The notes under the pieces are model-generated. The model was not told the DNA's origin, searched no databases, and saw only the letters and a list, made by a program, of their open reading frames with translations. Shown here one piece after another: positions 4,846 through 5,685 of a stretch of DNA of 5,685 nt (the first letter of the stretch is position 1; each line of letters starts with the position of its first letter). Origin of the DNA: an uncultured Eubacteriales bacterium (GTDB lineage Bacteria > Bacillota > Clostridia > Oscillospirales > Oscillospiraceae); the NCBI GenBank assembly GCA_958427375.1, contig CAUABY010000144.1, forward strand, positions 1-5,685, read 5' to 3'. A program made the position numbers and the translations under genes.

Positions 4846-5685
4846 TTGCTTCGGAAAATGTCCAAGTGGCTGCTTATTCTGCTTTTAATCTATATCGTCA
4901 TTGGGGCGCTTGCGCCCTATGTGCGCCATGTACCGGCCGGGGATGACACGCGGCTGCCGGAGAGCGCGCAGGGCGAGCGCGTGATGTGGGTTGAGAGCAA
5001 TGAGGACGCGCTTTTGTGGCGGCTGCGGCTCATAGAGAGCGCTCAGGAGGAGATTATTCTATCGACTTTCGATTTCCGCGCGGATAAGGCCGGGGGCGAC
5101 GTGCTCTCCGCGCTGTACAACGCGGCCGAGCGCGGGGTGAAAGTGCGCGTGCTTATGGACGGCATAAACGGGCAGCTGCACTTCAAACGGACGGCCGAGG
5201 CGCGCGCACTGGCCGCGCACGAGAACGCCGACATAAAGTTATACAATCCGTTCAACATCTTGAAACCTTGGAGCTTTAACCCGCGTCTGCACGACAAGTA
5301 CATAATGGCGGACGGGAACGCGTATATACTCGGCGGACGCAATGTGAACGACCTGTTTTTAGGCAAGATGAGCCCGAAGAGCAGCATTGACCGGGAGCTT
5401 CTCGTCTGGCGCGAAGCTGACAGCGGCGGCACAGCGGAGGAGATACACGAATACTTTGAGGAGATTTGGGCACTGTCCTGCAGCAAGAGCGTAAAGGGCA
5501 AGGCCGCGCCGGAGCTTCTGAGCGCGCGCTATGAAAAACTGCGCTTTGATCTGCCGGAGGCCTTTGAGAACGTAGATTTACGCGCATGCACAATGGCGAC
5601 CGGGGGTGTGGCGCTTCTGAAGGGCAGCCCGGAGCCTAAAAACAAGCCACCTGTTGTGTGGAAGCAGCTCTGCGCCGCGATGGAG
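4846..5685 (+). CDS. Membrane-anchored phospholipase D-like protein (cut at window edge)
   Basis: The first 280 codons, open to the window end. Residues 8-26 form a strongly hydrophobic span after a basic start (LRKMSK), so the protein is anchored with its catalytic part probably outside. A first PLD domain follows: the strand EEIILSTFDFRADKAGGD at 63-80, the helix VLSALYNAAERGVKVRVLMDG at 81-101, and a complete HKD motif with H149, K151, D156, G163-G164 and N166. PLD-family enzymes join two HKD motifs into one active site that attacks phosphodiester bonds, as in cardiolipin synthases and phospholipases. The second motif should lie beyond the window. The start is TTG 4846, supported by AAAGGGG at 8 bases; ATG 4858 (four codons later) is the alternative. 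The gene is preceded by its own promoter and a structured leader. The exact reaction cannot be told; it is unlike typical ClsA with two N-terminal spans. Confidence 0.88.
   Translation, partial: MLRKMSKWLLILLLIYIVIGALAPYVRHVPAGDDTRLPESAQGERVMWVESNEDALLWRLRLIESAQEEIILSTFDFRADKAGGDVLSALYNAAERGVKVRVLMDGINGQLHFKRTAEARALAAHENADIKLYNPFNILKPWSFNPRLHDKYIMADGNAYILGGRNVNDLFLGKMSPKSSIDRELLVWREADSGGTAEEIHEYFEEIWALSCSKSVKGKAAPELLSARYEKLRFDLPEAFENVDLRACTMATGGVALLKGSPEPKNKPPVVWKQLCAAME

Noticed and set aside
5043..5501. Open frame opposite the PLD gene (152 codons)
   Set aside because: Ser/Ala-rich antisense translation without features; the plus strand encodes an intact HKD motif here.

Overview
This window looks like chromosomal DNA of a low-GC-lineage but moderately GC-rich Gram-positive anaerobe, most likely a gut Clostridia (Oscillospiraceae-like) organism. 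The reasons are strong AGGAGG-type ribosome sites, TTG/GTG starts, TTGACA/TATAAT-type promoters in AT-rich intergenic gaps, a lipoprotein-type binding protein, and a perfect CIRCE (HrcA) operator. GC-rich coding bodies alternate with AT-rich spacers. No rRNA, tRNA, CRISPR array, transposase or phage gene is visible. The taxonomic call is inference.

Layout. (1) 12-452, minus: a small heat-shock protein (Hsp20 family) with a perfect CIRCE element upstream at 585-611, so probably repressed by HrcA. (2) 629-653: a strong hairpin closing the next operon. (3) 720-3119, minus: a three-gene polar amino-acid ABC importer, transcribed in the order substrate-binding lipoprotein, permease, ATPase. Its sigma-A promoter has an 18-bp spacer that is itself a near-consensus ARG box (ArgR/AhrC operator), with a weaker second box in the leader. 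This points to arginine or a related basic amino acid, and to feedback repression. A perfect 14-bp hairpin separates the lipoprotein gene from the permease gene, and permease and ATPase overlap by 17 bases. (4) 3348-4478, plus: a fold-type III (alanine-racemase family) PLP racemase, divergent from the importer, with its own promoter and an intrinsic terminator. Its catalytic residues are kept, but two active-site positions conserved in classical Alr are changed, so its substrate is open. (5) 4524-4845: noncoding, holding a good promoter followed by about 140 bases of dense inverted repeats with mutually exclusive pairings, either a structured mRNA leader or an intergenic repeat. (6) 4846 to the window edge, plus: the first 280 codons of a membrane-anchored phospholipase D-like protein with one complete HKD motif.

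How the parts may work together: the importer would bring in an amino acid and shut itself off through ArgR. The divergent racemase could act on the same or a different amino acid, but the sequence does not prove a link. The Hsp20 gene and the PLD gene appear to be independent units. The two observations most worth following are the structured element at 4662-4799 and the racemase active-site substitutions combined with the divergent ARG-box-controlled importer.
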